Source: Acinetobacter gerneri DSM 14967 = CIP 107464 = MTCC 9824
Lineage (GTDB): Bacteria > Pseudomonadota > Gammaproteobacteria > Pseudomonadales > Moraxellaceae
Direction of reading: 5' to 3'
DNA: 64,000 nt
NCBI RefSeq assembly: GCF_000368565.1
Contig: NZ_KB849545.1
Coordinates: forward strand, 112,304-176,303
The notes under the pieces: generated by a model
What the model was told of the DNA's origin: nothing
What the model saw: the letters and a program-made list of their open reading frames with translations, nothing else
Database searches by the model: none
Part shown: in pieces, positions 55,419-64,000 of the stretch
Layout of the letters: each line of letters starts with the position of its first letter
Position numbering within the stretch: position 1 is the stretch's first letter
Made by a program: the position numbers and the translations under genes

Positions 55419-56459
55419 TTATACATCTTTCAATCTATTTTCAAATAATTCATATAAGCTATTTGCATGATTTATATAGTTAAATTCTTTCAAATCATCA
55501 AATAAACTATCACCATCTACCAAGCCCATTCGCAACCATCCATTTGAAATTTTATCTTCATAAAAAAGCTTAAACTCATCATTCATATCAGTACTGTCAA
55601 ACTTTGCAATAAACAAAGGTTTTCCTAACATCAAACTTTCACTTACCATGGAGGTAGAGTCAGGCGAACAAATCAGCATATTTGCAGCATACATTAAATC
55701 TTTAATTGGAGTTTTATCACCTTCCCCGACTAAAATCAGGTGAATATTCTTATATTGTTTTAATACATTCTTCAAAGATTGCTCAAAGTTTTTCGGCGTC
55801 CTTCTTGAAGTCGACACATAGAAAACATCAGCTGCAAACTGTTGTGCTAACTTTTCTAGCATAATAATCCATTCTTCTACAGAACCAATGCTGACATCAT
55901 GTGAATTAGCACCGATCAGTACACACCAAACTCCTATATTTTGATCTAAACCTAGTCTTTCTCTTGCAAGCTTTTCATCTGTTGCCAAGTCAAAACTTAA
56001 CAGCTTATTTGGTGCAATAGGATAATATATATAAGGTTTTTTTTCTGATTTGGTTTTATCAATTGTAAATACCACATCAAAAGCCGATTCTGGCATACCA
56101 CGTAAAGAAGTTGCTATCACATTTTTTACATGGACACCGACAGATACTAGATAAGATTTTAATACGGCATTCGGCAATAAAGTATCACCTCCAGCAGATA
56201 CAATATAGGCAATCTGATCAATGTCTAAATGCTCAAATTGTTCCACATCAAATAACTGGCCTAATAACCACTCTTTAGGAAATAAATTGAGGGAGAACTT
56301 AAATATAATTTTTTTAAATCTAGAAATCTCTTTTATTTTTATAAACTTAACATCAAAAACTTGATCTTTATTGAGGATTGTAGTTATTCCTAAAGACTGA
56401 GTTTCGTGTCCTGAACGACCATCGGTCAATATAATAATTTGTTTTTGATTGGTGTTCAT
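55419..56459 (-). CDS. ELM1/GtrOC-type putative glycosyltransferase (copy 1)
   Basis: A 346-residue protein of the mitochondrial-fission-ELM1-like family, which in Acinetobacter OC loci is treated as a glycosyltransferase. Motifs are IIILTDGRSGHETQSLG at the N-terminus, YIVSAGGDTLLPN, VYYVSTSRRTPKNFE-like FYVSTSRRTPKNF, and ICSPDSTSMVSESLMLGKPLF. The same order appears in the protein at 61984-62868. The ATG at 56459 has GAGGGG upstream. It lies upstream of rmlB in the same direction, with a 240-base AT-rich gap. Confidence 0.82.
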   Translation of the reverse strand: MNTNQKQIIILTDGRSGHETQSLGITTILNKDQVFDVKFIKIKEISRFKKIIFKFSLNLFPKEWLLGQLFDVEQFEHLDIDQIAYIVSAGGDTLLPNAVLKSYLVSVGVHVKNVIATSLRGMPESAFDVVFTIDKTKSEKKPYIYYPIAPNKLLSFDLATDEKLARERLGLDQNIGVWCVLIGANSHDVSIGSVEEWIIMLEKLAQQFAADVFYVSTSRRTPKNFEQSLKNVLKQYKNIHLILVGEGDKTPIKDLMYAANMLICSPDSTSMVSESLMLGKPLFIAKFDSTDMNDEFKLFYEDKISNGWLRMGLVDGDSLFDDLKEFNYINHANSLYELFENRLKDV

Positions 56460-56743
56460 TGGTCCCCTCTTAAGCAACTATGCAAAACTTGTCAGTTCAC
56501 AGCATATAAGTTATTTATTTATCACAACTTAAATGCTGCTTTTAAAATCAAAGTTAACTAATCTTTGTTACGCATAATTTAAAAAACTAATTAGATAAAA
56601 TCAATGAGATTTTTAACTCAATTTTTCATCTAAAAAGTTTTTAAGTTTTCTACTTAAATGGGGCAAGCTTAATCAATTTTGTTATTTTATATAAGTATTA
56701 TTGTTTTATAATAATCTAACAATGAATAATATAATTAACCATT

Positions 56744-57412
56744 TTATATTGAGGTCATAGATTTTATTTTATCTAAACACTCGCCTGCAATTATATTTTG
56801 TCCTTGCTTAGATAAATGGGTTGAATCATCGTAATTTTTCTTCATATCTTTCTTTAAAATTTCATAATTTTTTACATGAAAAATACGTTTATTATCACTT
56901 AATTCTTCCAATATTTCATTGTATTCCATGATACGTTTTTCTCTGGTCATATCACGGTTTGGATAAGTATCTATCAATAGAATAATCTTTGCTTGACTCT
57001 TACTCAGCATATATTGCAAGTTTTTTCGATACTCGTCTTTAGGCACAACATTGATACTTCCAACCAATTTGTGCCATTTGAATTTTCTCGCAATTTTCTT
57101 AATTTTTTTAACGATTTTTCGAAAAAATTTACGGAAAGGGCTATCGGGATAATAAAGCACAAATGGTGAACCCTTAAACGTCAACCAAGAATCTACACCA
57201 CCATATTGGATACTTAACACATCCGCATCTTTACAATTTTTTAAATCAAAAAATTGCATCCCTTCACGTGTACTGCACATCGTATAACCATAGTTTTCTA
57301 GGCTCCACCCCATACTTTCTGCAATTTGTTCAGGGTAGGCACAGCCCATATTGTTTACTTCTCCAATGGTGTTACATCCACCGAGAGCTACGTATCGAAT
57401 ATTCTTCGTCAC
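56744..57412 (-). CDS. SGNH/GDSL hydrolase-like protein of the OC locus
   Basis: A 222-residue protein (GTG start at 57412, GAGG five bases upstream; the longer frame begins at 57457). It shows a possible GDS-type block as YVALGGCNTIGEV, a GxND-like VLSIQYGGVDSW, and a C-terminal DDSTHLSKQGQNIIA, which carries the Asp-x-x-His pair of SGNH hydrolases. Such enzymes add or remove acetyl groups on surface sugars. The nucleophile position is atypical (Cys/Asn rather than GDS), so activity is uncertain. AT content is high. Confidence 0.65.
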   Translation of the reverse strand: MTKNIRYVALGGCNTIGEVNNMGCAYPEQIAESMGWSLENYGYTMCSTREGMQFFDLKNCKDADVLSIQYGGVDSWLTFKGSPFVLYYPDSPFRKFFRKIVKKIKKIARKFKWHKLVGSINVVPKDEYRKNLQYMLSKSQAKIILLIDTYPNRDMTREKRIMEYNEILEELSDNKRIFHVKNYEILKKDMKKNYDDSTHLSKQGQNIIAGECLDKIKSMTSI

Positions 57413-57628
57413 AACAACCTCAACTTTAAAATAAATTCTTAAAAACTTAAAATCCAATTAATAAATTCTTAAATTTAACCACAAATGATATTGTTTTTAA
57501 ATAATTAATGAATAAATATAGTAATAAAAATCAAAATATGAGAATTTTATAGTTTTTATTTCACTCAAATTTTTGCTAAATTGCTTATAATGCTATAATT
57601 ATTTTCATAATTTTTTTGAGCCTTAACT

Positions 57629-58306
57629 ATGAAAGAGATGTTTGGACTATCTTCGGAAACCTACCATGTTCACCAAGAAAGTTTAAAACACTTAGCGATC
57701 ATAGATGTAGCACCACATTTGGATATTCAAAGCTTAGCGTGTGATGTCGTGGTATTGTTGGCTTGTGAACAAAATCAATATAAAGACAGTATCATTTATC
57801 TAAAAGAACCCAATATATTGAAACAAACACGCCTAAAAACCCGTTTTGCATTTCAAACCAATGGTTTTTTATTTGATTTTTTTGGCTCATTTATTAAAAA
57901 AGTACGTTCTACAAGACAAAATTTTAGTTCAGAAAACTATCGCATTTTACTCACAGATATTATTGATCATCAGCTAGAAAGAAATATTAAGACGCCAGAA
58001 ACGGCTTATAATTGGACTAACCGTCGCTGGCGCTTAGATGAAGATAAACGTCAAGAACGCTACGATAAACTCTATCATTCATTTCAAGAAAATGGCTACG
58101 ATTTCAATTACCCGATGCACATCATGCTATGTCGCTCTATGGGTGTAAAAGATAAATTAAATCAAGGACATCATCGCATTATGTTCTGTAAAATGCTCAA
58201 CATAGATGAAGTCAGCACTAAATTTATTAGCTCTGCTTATATGCCACCCATTTTTCAAAGTTTTTTCAAAAAATTTATCCAGCTGATCCACTATAAGCAA
58301 GTCTAA
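57629..58306 (+). CDS. ParB-like protein in the OC locus
   Basis: A 225-residue soluble protein, the only rightward gene in this half of the locus. Its C-terminal part (YPMHIMLCRSMGVKDKL, NQGHHRIMFCKMLNI, STKFISSA) resembles the ParB/sulfiredoxin core, with QGHHRI in place of DGxHR. A conserved-looking NWTNRRWRLDEDKRQERYDKLY segment precedes it. Similar orphan genes occur in polysaccharide loci, where the role is unknown. It may be a nucleotide-dependent modifier rather than a glycosyltransferase. Compare with 3996-4376. Confidence 0.65.
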   Translation: MKEMFGLSSETYHVHQESLKHLAIIDVAPHLDIQSLACDVVVLLACEQNQYKDSIIYLKEPNILKQTRLKTRFAFQTNGFLFDFFGSFIKKVRSTRQNFSSENYRILLTDIIDHQLERNIKTPETAYNWTNRRWRLDEDKRQERYDKLYHSFQENGYDFNYPMHIMLCRSMGVKDKLNQGHHRIMFCKMLNIDEVSTKFISSAYMPPIFQSFFKKFIQLIHYKQV

Positions 58307-58355
58307 GATATCTAACTTTTTGAATGAAGTTTCAACTTTATTCAATAAATATATT

Positions 58356-59336
58356 TTAAGATTTTAATCTTTGATACAGGCTTAGGGTATGCTCGATCAT
58401 CTTGTTAAAGCTAAGTTTTTCTTGAGCTTGTGAAAAAGCCATTTCAAATTTCTGCTCTATCTTATTTTCACTTAAATAATCATGTATTAATTGATTTAAA
58501 GCTGGCACATCATGTGGTGCACAAATAAATTGTTGCGGAATAAACTCTGGCAAAACACCAACATCAGTACCGATAACAGGACGCTTTAGCAATAAAGCTT
58601 CACTTAAAGTATAAGGTCCACCTTCACGAAATGATGAAATAATTAAAGCTTCAGACTGGTTTATTTGCTCATGGATATGATCTGAATATCCATACAATTT
58701 CACACGATCATTCAACTGATATTGATCAATCAATTGCTGCAATTTTGACTTTTCCTCACCATCCCCAACGATTAACAATTCATGTGAAATATCTTTCCAG
58801 GCTTCAATCAACACATCAAAACCTTTCACTTCATTTAAACGCCCAATTGCAATAAATTTTCGATTTCTTAGCCACGGCTTTGCCTGTTCAGTTAATGTCA
58901 CGCCATTGTGGATCACCGTCACTTTTTTGGGTAAATTGATCTCATCAGCTAAGCGTTGACTCACAACAATAATTTGGTCGAAAGCCAAATATGCATTGAT
59001 ATTACTTTTCAATCCATGCATCGTCACGACACTTGGAAAGTTGAAGTTTTTCAGCATGTTTTGTAAAAATTTTGCTGTTTTTGAAGCATGCGCATGCAAA
59101 ACATCTGGTTGAGACTGCAAAATTTTCTGCTTTAATCTCATCTTTGTAAATGGATTATAGCGACTACCGCTAAGATCCATTTCAATAAAATTAACCTTAG
59201 AATCAACTTGATCACGATATCGTAAATGCGCAATTAAACTTACTTGATGATCCAAAGACAAACCATTACTCAGTTCAATCACATGCTTTTCCAAGCCACC
59301 ATCTTCGGCACTTGCCATCACCATCGTTATGCGCAT
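58356..59336 (-). CDS. Glycosyltransferase family 4 protein
   Basis: A 326-residue GT-B enzyme. The N-terminal MVMASAEDGGLEKHVIELSNGL has the acceptor-side glycine loop. GRLNEVKGFDVLIEAW and SSFREGGPYTLSEALLLKRPVIGTDVG form the nucleotide-sugar binding site, with the E-x7-E type pattern. It starts two bases after the deacetylase stop, so the two are coupled. The order deacetylase then GT4 resembles pda1-gtrOC2 in described A. baumannii OC loci. Confidence 0.92.
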   Translation of the reverse strand: MRITMVMASAEDGGLEKHVIELSNGLSLDHQVSLIAHLRYRDQVDSKVNFIEMDLSGSRYNPFTKMRLKQKILQSQPDVLHAHASKTAKFLQNMLKNFNFPSVVTMHGLKSNINAYLAFDQIIVVSQRLADEINLPKKVTVIHNGVTLTEQAKPWLRNRKFIAIGRLNEVKGFDVLIEAWKDISHELLIVGDGEEKSKLQQLIDQYQLNDRVKLYGYSDHIHEQINQSEALIISSFREGGPYTLSEALLLKRPVIGTDVGVLPEFIPQQFICAPHDVPALNQLIHDYLSENKIEQKFEMAFSQAQEKLSFNKMIEHTLSLYQRLKS

Positions 59337-59338
59337 GC

Positions 59339-60148
59339 TTATCCCTCACGTTTGCCAAGTTTTAAACGGAGTTTGACAGCAAACATGCCATCTTTGCCAC
59401 TTATTTTTATTCGTTGTAATTGCCAAAAATCAGGGGTTAAATCATCAATTCCCTCTTTTGTCGTTACGGCATTGCGATATCCTGCTTGTTTTGCCATCTC
59501 TACATCACGGTCAGAATAAATACCAAATGGATAAGCAAAACTGGTCACTTCTTGCGAAGTCATTTGCTCTAACTGCTGCTTAGACAGACTTAATTCCTCT
59601 AAACATTGTTGATCTGTCAATTTTGCCAAATTTGCATGGCTCATTGTATGAGAACCAATTTCGACCAGACCCGTATTTGCTAAAAAATGGACCTGCTCAT
59701 CACTTAATTTAGCTTCGTGCATCAACTCACCACTATTATGATGTGCTTTTTTATAGGTTGACCAATCACGATCATGACGATCTACCACCACATAAATAGT
59801 TGCTTTTGCTTGGTATTTTTCTAAAATTGGATAAGCATTTTCCAGATTATCCAAGTAACCATCATCAAATGTAATCGCCACTGTTTTTTCTGGATGATTG
59901 CCCCAATTTTCACGTAATTCATGCATCGTAACAAAATGAAATCCCTGCTCTTTCATATATCGAATTTGCTTTTCAAATTCGGCAGGCTTCACTCTTAATT
60001 TATTAAATTTTGCCCCATCAATATGCTCACGAATCATGTGATACATCAATATTCGTGGACGTTTATAATCAATCGACGGCTTCCACCACGCATATTTATA
60101 ACTAAACGCAATGAATAAAATAAGCAAAATGATAAATATATAAATCAC
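59339..60148 (-). CDS. Polysaccharide deacetylase family protein
   Basis: A 269-residue protein with an N-terminal anchor (IYIFIILLILFIAFSYKYAWW) and a NodB-homology domain: TVAITFDDGYLDN (catalytic Asp and metal Asp), GSHTMSHANLAKL (metal His residues), and TSFAYPFGIYS. Such enzymes remove N-acetyl groups from hexosamines; here the likely substrate is a GlcNAc of the LOS core. It corresponds in position to pda1 of Acinetobacter OC loci. Confidence 0.92.
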   Translation of the reverse strand: MIYIFIILLILFIAFSYKYAWWKPSIDYKRPRILMYHMIREHIDGAKFNKLRVKPAEFEKQIRYMKEQGFHFVTMHELRENWGNHPEKTVAITFDDGYLDNLENAYPILEKYQAKATIYVVVDRHDRDWSTYKKAHHNSGELMHEAKLSDEQVHFLANTGLVEIGSHTMSHANLAKLTDQQCLEELSLSKQQLEQMTSQEVTSFAYPFGIYSDRDVEMAKQAGYRNAVTTKEGIDDLTPDFWQLQRIKISGKDGMFAVKLRLKLGKREG

Positions 60149-60352
60149 GTGATTGACCTAATAAATTTTAAATACATGACTAGAAGTCTATGTTGCCACA
60201 TGCATAAAATCTTTAAAAGTAAGGATTTGATGCTTTATCACAAGTCCTATCGTTAAATTGCATATTTATAAAATAGATCACCTCGCTTTTTACAGTGAGT
60301 TTGCACGTTTGAGCTAAAAAAATATGACAGGCTCGATTTTTGTTTACACAAA

Positions 60353-61834
60353 TCATTCTCTTAATTCATTATATTTAAGATATTTATCCCAGTTAAACAC
60401 CTGAACATCTCGATTGTTTCTAATTTTTTCTAAACTACGACCACTTTGTAAATACGGTGTTTCTATCCCCAAAATTGACGCATAAATATTGAGAAAATCA
60501 TAAGCACTCACTGTTTTATACAAATAATGCTTACGTTTAGCATCACTGGTTAACTGGAAAAATGGAACTCTATAATTAGACTTGGTATCATTATCCACAT
60601 AATAACTATCATCCGTTACTGTCATACCATGATCAGAAAAATAACTGATCGAAAAACTTCTGTTTTGTTTTTTTAATATTTTATAGCTTTGCTCTATAAA
60701 AGAATCTAGCTTATTAATACTTGATAAATAGCAGTTTATTGTCTCTGGATAATTACCATACTTTTTCGCTGAACCAAATAAACGATCGCAAGCTTGAGGA
60801 TGTGAGCCCATCATATGAATAAAAATCACATTATTTTGATGACTATTTTTCTGTAAACTCTCTTCTAACAACGGAATTAATTCAAAATCATCAATATTTT
60901 TAGACTGATAACTTCCATGTTTCAGATAAACTTGCTGATCTGCATGAATGGCTATTTTTGAAATAGGGGTATCATTTTTCCCCATAAACCCCTGATTTGA
61001 AAGCCAAACAGTATTATATTGTGCTTGTTTCGCTAAACTAACGACATTCATCGCAATATTAATATCATCATTTTTTTGATCAACCATTGCCAAGGTTCTA
61101 GATAAACTTGTTACAGTATTCGGCGCAGTTGAAATATATTGATCAACAATAGTCAGTGGCATGCGGTCTAAAAATGGTGTCGTTTTCTCTTTAAAGCCAT
61201 ACAACGACAAATAATCTCGGTGCACACTTTCCCCAATGATAAAAATTTGATTTTTATATTTGGGATTTACATGATTTACTTTCCAATCTACTTTTTGGCT
61301 AAAATCCTTTAATAGATCTTGTTCTTCTTTTTTATATAAATAAGTTGCTTTTACGGTTTGGACTAAAAAAACATTAAATACATTAAAAATCAATAAAAAA
61401 TATAGAAATTTATGCCTAAAATTCAACTTGAAACAAGTCTTATATTTAAAAATATAAAAATAGGTCAACCCCAATAAGAGCATTGAATAACCAATAAATT
61501 TATAATTAATATTTGATAAAAACTCTATTACTTCAGCATGATCTGTCTGGAATAGTGATGCAACAATTCCCAAAGACATATGCCCTTGTAAAAAGCCCGT
61601 TGAACTCGCAATATAACCACAGAAAAGCATAATCGTGGTAATAAAAAACCATTTTAATCGTATGGAATGGCTCTGCTGAATAAAAATTAAAAAAATGGTA
61701 TTAATCACTAAACCGATTAAAAAATATAAGAATTCCTTCGCTTCAAATAAGGACTCCCAATACCCCAAACCAACCCCAAAACCCAAAGAAAGAAAAAATG
61801 GGAAAAAATATAATTTAAAAATAGACGTACACAT
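60353..61834 (-). CDS. Phosphoethanolamine transferase (EptA/CptA-like)
   Basis: A 493-residue inner-membrane enzyme. Five hydrophobic segments fill residues about 5-165, followed by a periplasmic sulfatase-fold domain: QIFIIGESVHRDYLSLYG (metal-binding Glu), YISTAPNTVTSLSRTLAM (probable Thr nucleophile), FIHMMGSHP, and SISYFSDHGMTV (metal Asp/His). It transfers phosphoethanolamine from phosphatidylethanolamine to lipid A or core sugars. Its place inside the OC locus favours a core-sugar target, but lipid A cannot be excluded. Confidence 0.88.
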   Translation of the reverse strand: MCTSIFKLYFFPFFLSLGFGVGLGYWESLFEAKEFLYFLIGLVINTIFLIFIQQSHSIRLKWFFITTIMLFCGYIASSTGFLQGHMSLGIVASLFQTDHAEVIEFLSNINYKFIGYSMLLLGLTYFYIFKYKTCFKLNFRHKFLYFLLIFNVFNVFLVQTVKATYLYKKEEQDLLKDFSQKVDWKVNHVNPKYKNQIFIIGESVHRDYLSLYGFKEKTTPFLDRMPLTIVDQYISTAPNTVTSLSRTLAMVDQKNDDINIAMNVVSLAKQAQYNTVWLSNQGFMGKNDTPISKIAIHADQQVYLKHGSYQSKNIDDFELIPLLEESLQKNSHQNNVIFIHMMGSHPQACDRLFGSAKKYGNYPETINCYLSSINKLDSFIEQSYKILKKQNRSFSISYFSDHGMTVTDDSYYVDNDTKSNYRVPFFQLTSDAKRKHYLYKTVSAYDFLNIYASILGIETPYLQSGRSLEKIRNNRDVQVFNWDKYLKYNELRE

Positions 61835-61983
61835 GAATCAAGGAGAGTGCAAATTTGGCGCATTATTGCATACATTTTTTTGCTTTCCTACGCACCCTTT
61901 TTTGCATTATTTTAATTTTCACATGATTTAAAAACATTTAAAATCAATAAGTTTCACATTATTATTACTTAAATAAATATGAT

Positions 61984-62868
61984 TTATAGCAACTGCTTAG
62001 CGATACGATCTGCTTCACGAAATAATGCAGCAGCTGGTAATTTTTCAATTTTGGTCGTATCCGAAACAAGATTTTGTTGAATAATATGATCTACTGATTC
62101 TGTAATCCTGTCATTTTTAATTCGATCAATTTTAATCACGCCAACACGGCATCCTGCTGTTAGTGCTTCAAAAATCATCGAAATACTATCTTCGGTTACC
62201 CAAACGGCTTCGGCCTTTTGCATCTCTTCGAAGATCCATCCTTGCGGGGTTTCCTCCACAGGAAAAATAGATAATTTATTTGCATATTCCTGTGATTTTA
62301 AACTTAATAAAAACGCATTCGGCGTGCGTCGTGAGGTCGTTAAAATGATTTCTGAACGTGTATTTTCGTATACAATTTTTTTAATCGCATCTAAAACTTT
62401 TTCATTATTCCACTGATGGCGCTTAGAAGAACCACCGAGTGCAATCAAAATTCGATTGGATTGATGACCCTGTTCATTAACAATTGGATTTAATGCACCT
62501 TTAGTTGTAATCACCTGCGCTGAAGCTTGAACATCATCATGTTCAGGAATAATGGCATAATCAAACCAAGAAAATGGAAAATTTGGCTTCATCAGGATTA
62601 CAGTTTTTGCTTTGGAATATACTTTCCCTAAAAGTAGCACTCTTAACTGGGTATGACTTCCCACTCCAAAAATAAAATCTGGTGCTTGGCTAATACTTGA
62701 ATTTGAATGCTTAAAAACACTGATTAAAAGGCTAAAAATATCCAACTTTTCAACTGAAACCTCCTCAAAAGTCACATCCTCTGCACTTTGTCTTTGCATT
62801 GCTTTATATAAGCCTAATGCTTGAGAACGATGTCCAGCTTTTCCATCACTCACATAGACAATGTGCAT
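61984..62868 (-). CDS. ELM1/GtrOC-type putative glycosyltransferase (copy 2)
   Basis: A 294-residue relative of the protein at 55419-56459, with VYVSDGKAGHRSQALGL at the N-terminus, DFIFGVGSHTQLRVLLLG, ILIALGGSSKRHQW, EIILTTSRRTPNAFLLS and VTEDSISMIFEALTAGCRVG. It lies next to ilvE, the position of gtrOC1 in A. baumannii OC loci. Function as the first outer-core transferase is inferred from that position. Confidence 0.85.
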   Translation of the reverse strand: MHIVYVSDGKAGHRSQALGLYKAMQRQSAEDVTFEEVSVEKLDIFSLLISVFKHSNSSISQAPDFIFGVGSHTQLRVLLLGKVYSKAKTVILMKPNFPFSWFDYAIIPEHDDVQASAQVITTKGALNPIVNEQGHQSNRILIALGGSSKRHQWNNEKVLDAIKKIVYENTRSEIILTTSRRTPNAFLLSLKSQEYANKLSIFPVEETPQGWIFEEMQKAEAVWVTEDSISMIFEALTAGCRVGVIKIDRIKNDRITESVDHIIQQNLVSDTTKIEKLPAAALFREADRIAKQLL

Positions 62869-62902
62869 ATATTTTCCTTTTAGAGCTTGATTTCAAAAAT
62901 AA

Positions 62903-62935
62903 AAAAAAGGCGAAACATCAGCTTCGCCTTTTTAT
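62903..62935 (-). terminator. Terminator of ilvE
   Basis: AAAAAGGCGAA and TTCGCCTTTTT form an 11-base stem at about 62904-62933 between ilvE and the OC locus. Confidence 0.9.
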
Positions 62936-62949
62936 CTTAACCGATCAAC

Positions 62950-63876
62950 TTATTTTACGTAAGTTAACCAATGAGCGTATTTAGGATCTTTACCTTGAAC
63001 AGCATCAAAGAATGCTTTTTGAATTTTCTCAGTAATTGGACCACGACGACCTTCACCGATTTGACGATCATCGTATTCGCGGATTGGTGTCACTTCAGCA
63101 GCTGTACCTGTAAAGAATGCTTCATCACCGATGTAGAATTCGTCACGAGTAATACGGCGTTCAATCACTTCGATACCCAAGTCTTTTGCAATCGTAATCA
63201 CAGTTTGACGAGTAATACCATCAAGAGCACCACCAGCAAGATCAGGTGTATGTAATGCGCCATCTTTAACTAAGAATACGTTTTCACCAGAACCTTGACA
63301 TACAAAGCCTTGTGGATCCATGAGCATAGCTTCGTCATAACCCGCTTGTGCAACTTCTTGGTGAGCCAAGATTGACACAGTATAGTTACCTGATGCTTTT
63401 GCTTTACACATAGTCACGTTTGGATGATGGTGTGTAAATGATGAAGTTTTAACACGAATACCTTTTGCCATCGCGTCTTCACCAAGGTAAGCACCCCAGC
63501 CCCATGCAGCAACAGCAACACGAATCGTGTTATCAGTTGCAGCGATACCCAATTTTTCTGAACCGATAAAAATAATTGGACGTAAATAGCAAGATGCTAA
63601 TTTATTTTCACGTACTACATCAATTTGAGCTTGCTCAATTGCTTTTTGATCAAATGGAACTTTCATTTGATAAATTTTTGCAGAGTTAAGCAAACGTTTT
63701 GTATGATCTTGGAGACGGAAAATCGCAGTTCCATTAGGAGTTTCATAGGCACGGACACCTTCAAAGACACCCATACTGTAATGTAATGTATGAGTTAAAA
63801 CGTGAACTTTTGCTTCACGCCAGTCAACCAATTGTCCATCTTGCCAAATAAAACCATCACGATCAGCCAAGTTCAT
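62950..63876 (-). CDS. ilvE: Branched-chain amino acid aminotransferase
   Basis: A PLP class IV aminotransferase for the last step of Leu, Ile and Val synthesis. The 308-residue protein has HTLHYSMGVFEGVRAY near the N-terminus, the PLP-lysine region CKAKASGNYTVSILAHQEA-like stretch near residue 160, and GSGENVFLV, GALDGITRQTVI, and FFTGTAAEVTPI. The ATG at 63876 has GGAG six bases upstream; the longer frame to 63903 is unsupported. It borders the OC locus. Confidence 0.97.
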   Translation of the reverse strand: MNLADRDGFIWQDGQLVDWREAKVHVLTHTLHYSMGVFEGVRAYETPNGTAIFRLQDHTKRLLNSAKIYQMKVPFDQKAIEQAQIDVVRENKLASCYLRPIIFIGSEKLGIAATDNTIRVAVAAWGWGAYLGEDAMAKGIRVKTSSFTHHHPNVTMCKAKASGNYTVSILAHQEVAQAGYDEAMLMDPQGFVCQGSGENVFLVKDGALHTPDLAGGALDGITRQTVITIAKDLGIEVIERRITRDEFYIGDEAFFTGTAAEVTPIREYDDRQIGEGRRGPITEKIQKAFFDAVQGKDPKYAHWLTYVK

Positions 63877-63903
63877 GGCACACACTCCAAATTTTTTACA
63901 CAA

Positions 63904-64000
63904 TTATTCACTTTCCAACGCGAAAGTCGCTGTTGGATCAATTAATCTTTGCCACAACTTGCAAACGACCTCTCGGGTATCGTGCCAATCCATAGCGTTG
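63904..64000 (-). CDS. glnE: Probable 3' end of glnE (partial)
   Basis: The last 97 bases read, on the minus strand, as about 31 codons (NAMDWHDTREVVCKLWQRL, then IDPTATFALESE) ending in TAA at 63904. The Trp/Leu-rich helix looks like the C-terminal end of glutamine synthetase adenylyltransferase, and glnE precedes ilvE in Acinetobacter. The identification rests mainly on context, because only the tail is in the window. Confidence 0.55.
   Translation of the reverse strand, partial: NAMDWHDTREVVCKLWQRLIDPTATFALESE

Noticed and set aside
45514..62868. Capsule (K) locus
   Set aside because: No Wza/Wzb/Wzc, Wzx or Wzy genes are present and the borders aspS/ilvE are those of the OC locus.

Overview
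The window looks like an Acinetobacter chromosome (Moraxellaceae). The DNA is AT-rich. Nearly all housekeeping proteins read as Acinetobacter-type (PheS, L20/L35, AspS, TrpFB, IlvE, BaeSR, SelO). A set of lipooligosaccharide genes lies between aspS and ilvE, which is the known position of the outer-core (OC) locus in Acinetobacter. The species is not determined. I saw no tRNA, rRNA, CRISPR array, prophage or plasmid genes.

Region 1 (1-6.4 kb): pheS and the rplT/rpmI pair, normally close neighbours, are separated by about 4.5 kb of accessory genes. These are two tail-anchored proteins that may be distant paralogs, a NADAR-family N-glycosidase, a P-loop kinase, a ParB-like protein, a small unknown and a possible gene remnant. 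Region 2 (6.4-17 kb): an MFS exporter, two TonB-C-domain periplasmic proteins, a GST/membrane protein/YqaA operon, sulfite reductase with its DUF934 partner, small accessory genes and trpF-trpB without trpA. Region 3 (17-25.6 kb): a cobalamin riboswitch controlling a BtuB-type receptor, then a PduO-type adenosyltransferase, a glycerophosphodiesterase, a fatty-acid desaturase, SelO, a cluster of DnaA-box-like sites, an L,D-transpeptidase and an MmcQ-like protein. Region 4 (25.6-45.3 kb): a large lipoprotein, BaeSR with a divergent duplicated Spy-like lipoprotein, two paralogous acyl-CoA dehydrogenases, PsiE, an RcnB-like protein, a phospholipase D-type enzyme, a zinc-type TonB receptor with a Zur-like palindrome, a DUF4184 protein and aspS.

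Region 5 (45.5-62.9 kb) is the OC locus. The aspS side reads rightward: a GINT1_N-like protein, a small membrane protein, a CgeB-type glycosyltransferase, a GT2 and a two-domain CgeB+GT25-like glycosyltransferase that is broken by an IS30-family element. The ilvE side reads leftward: rmlB-D-A-C for dTDP-L-rhamnose, two ELM1-family putative glycosyltransferases, an SGNH hydrolase, a GT4, a polysaccharide deacetylase and a phosphoethanolamine transferase. One isolated rightward ParB-like gene sits among them. Together these genes should build and decorate a rhamnose-containing outer core. The window ends with ilvE and the probable 3' end of glnE.

Starts were chosen from Shine-Dalgarno spacing and family N-termini, so several CDS are shorter than the longest open frame. 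All functional calls come from reading motifs; no searches were run.
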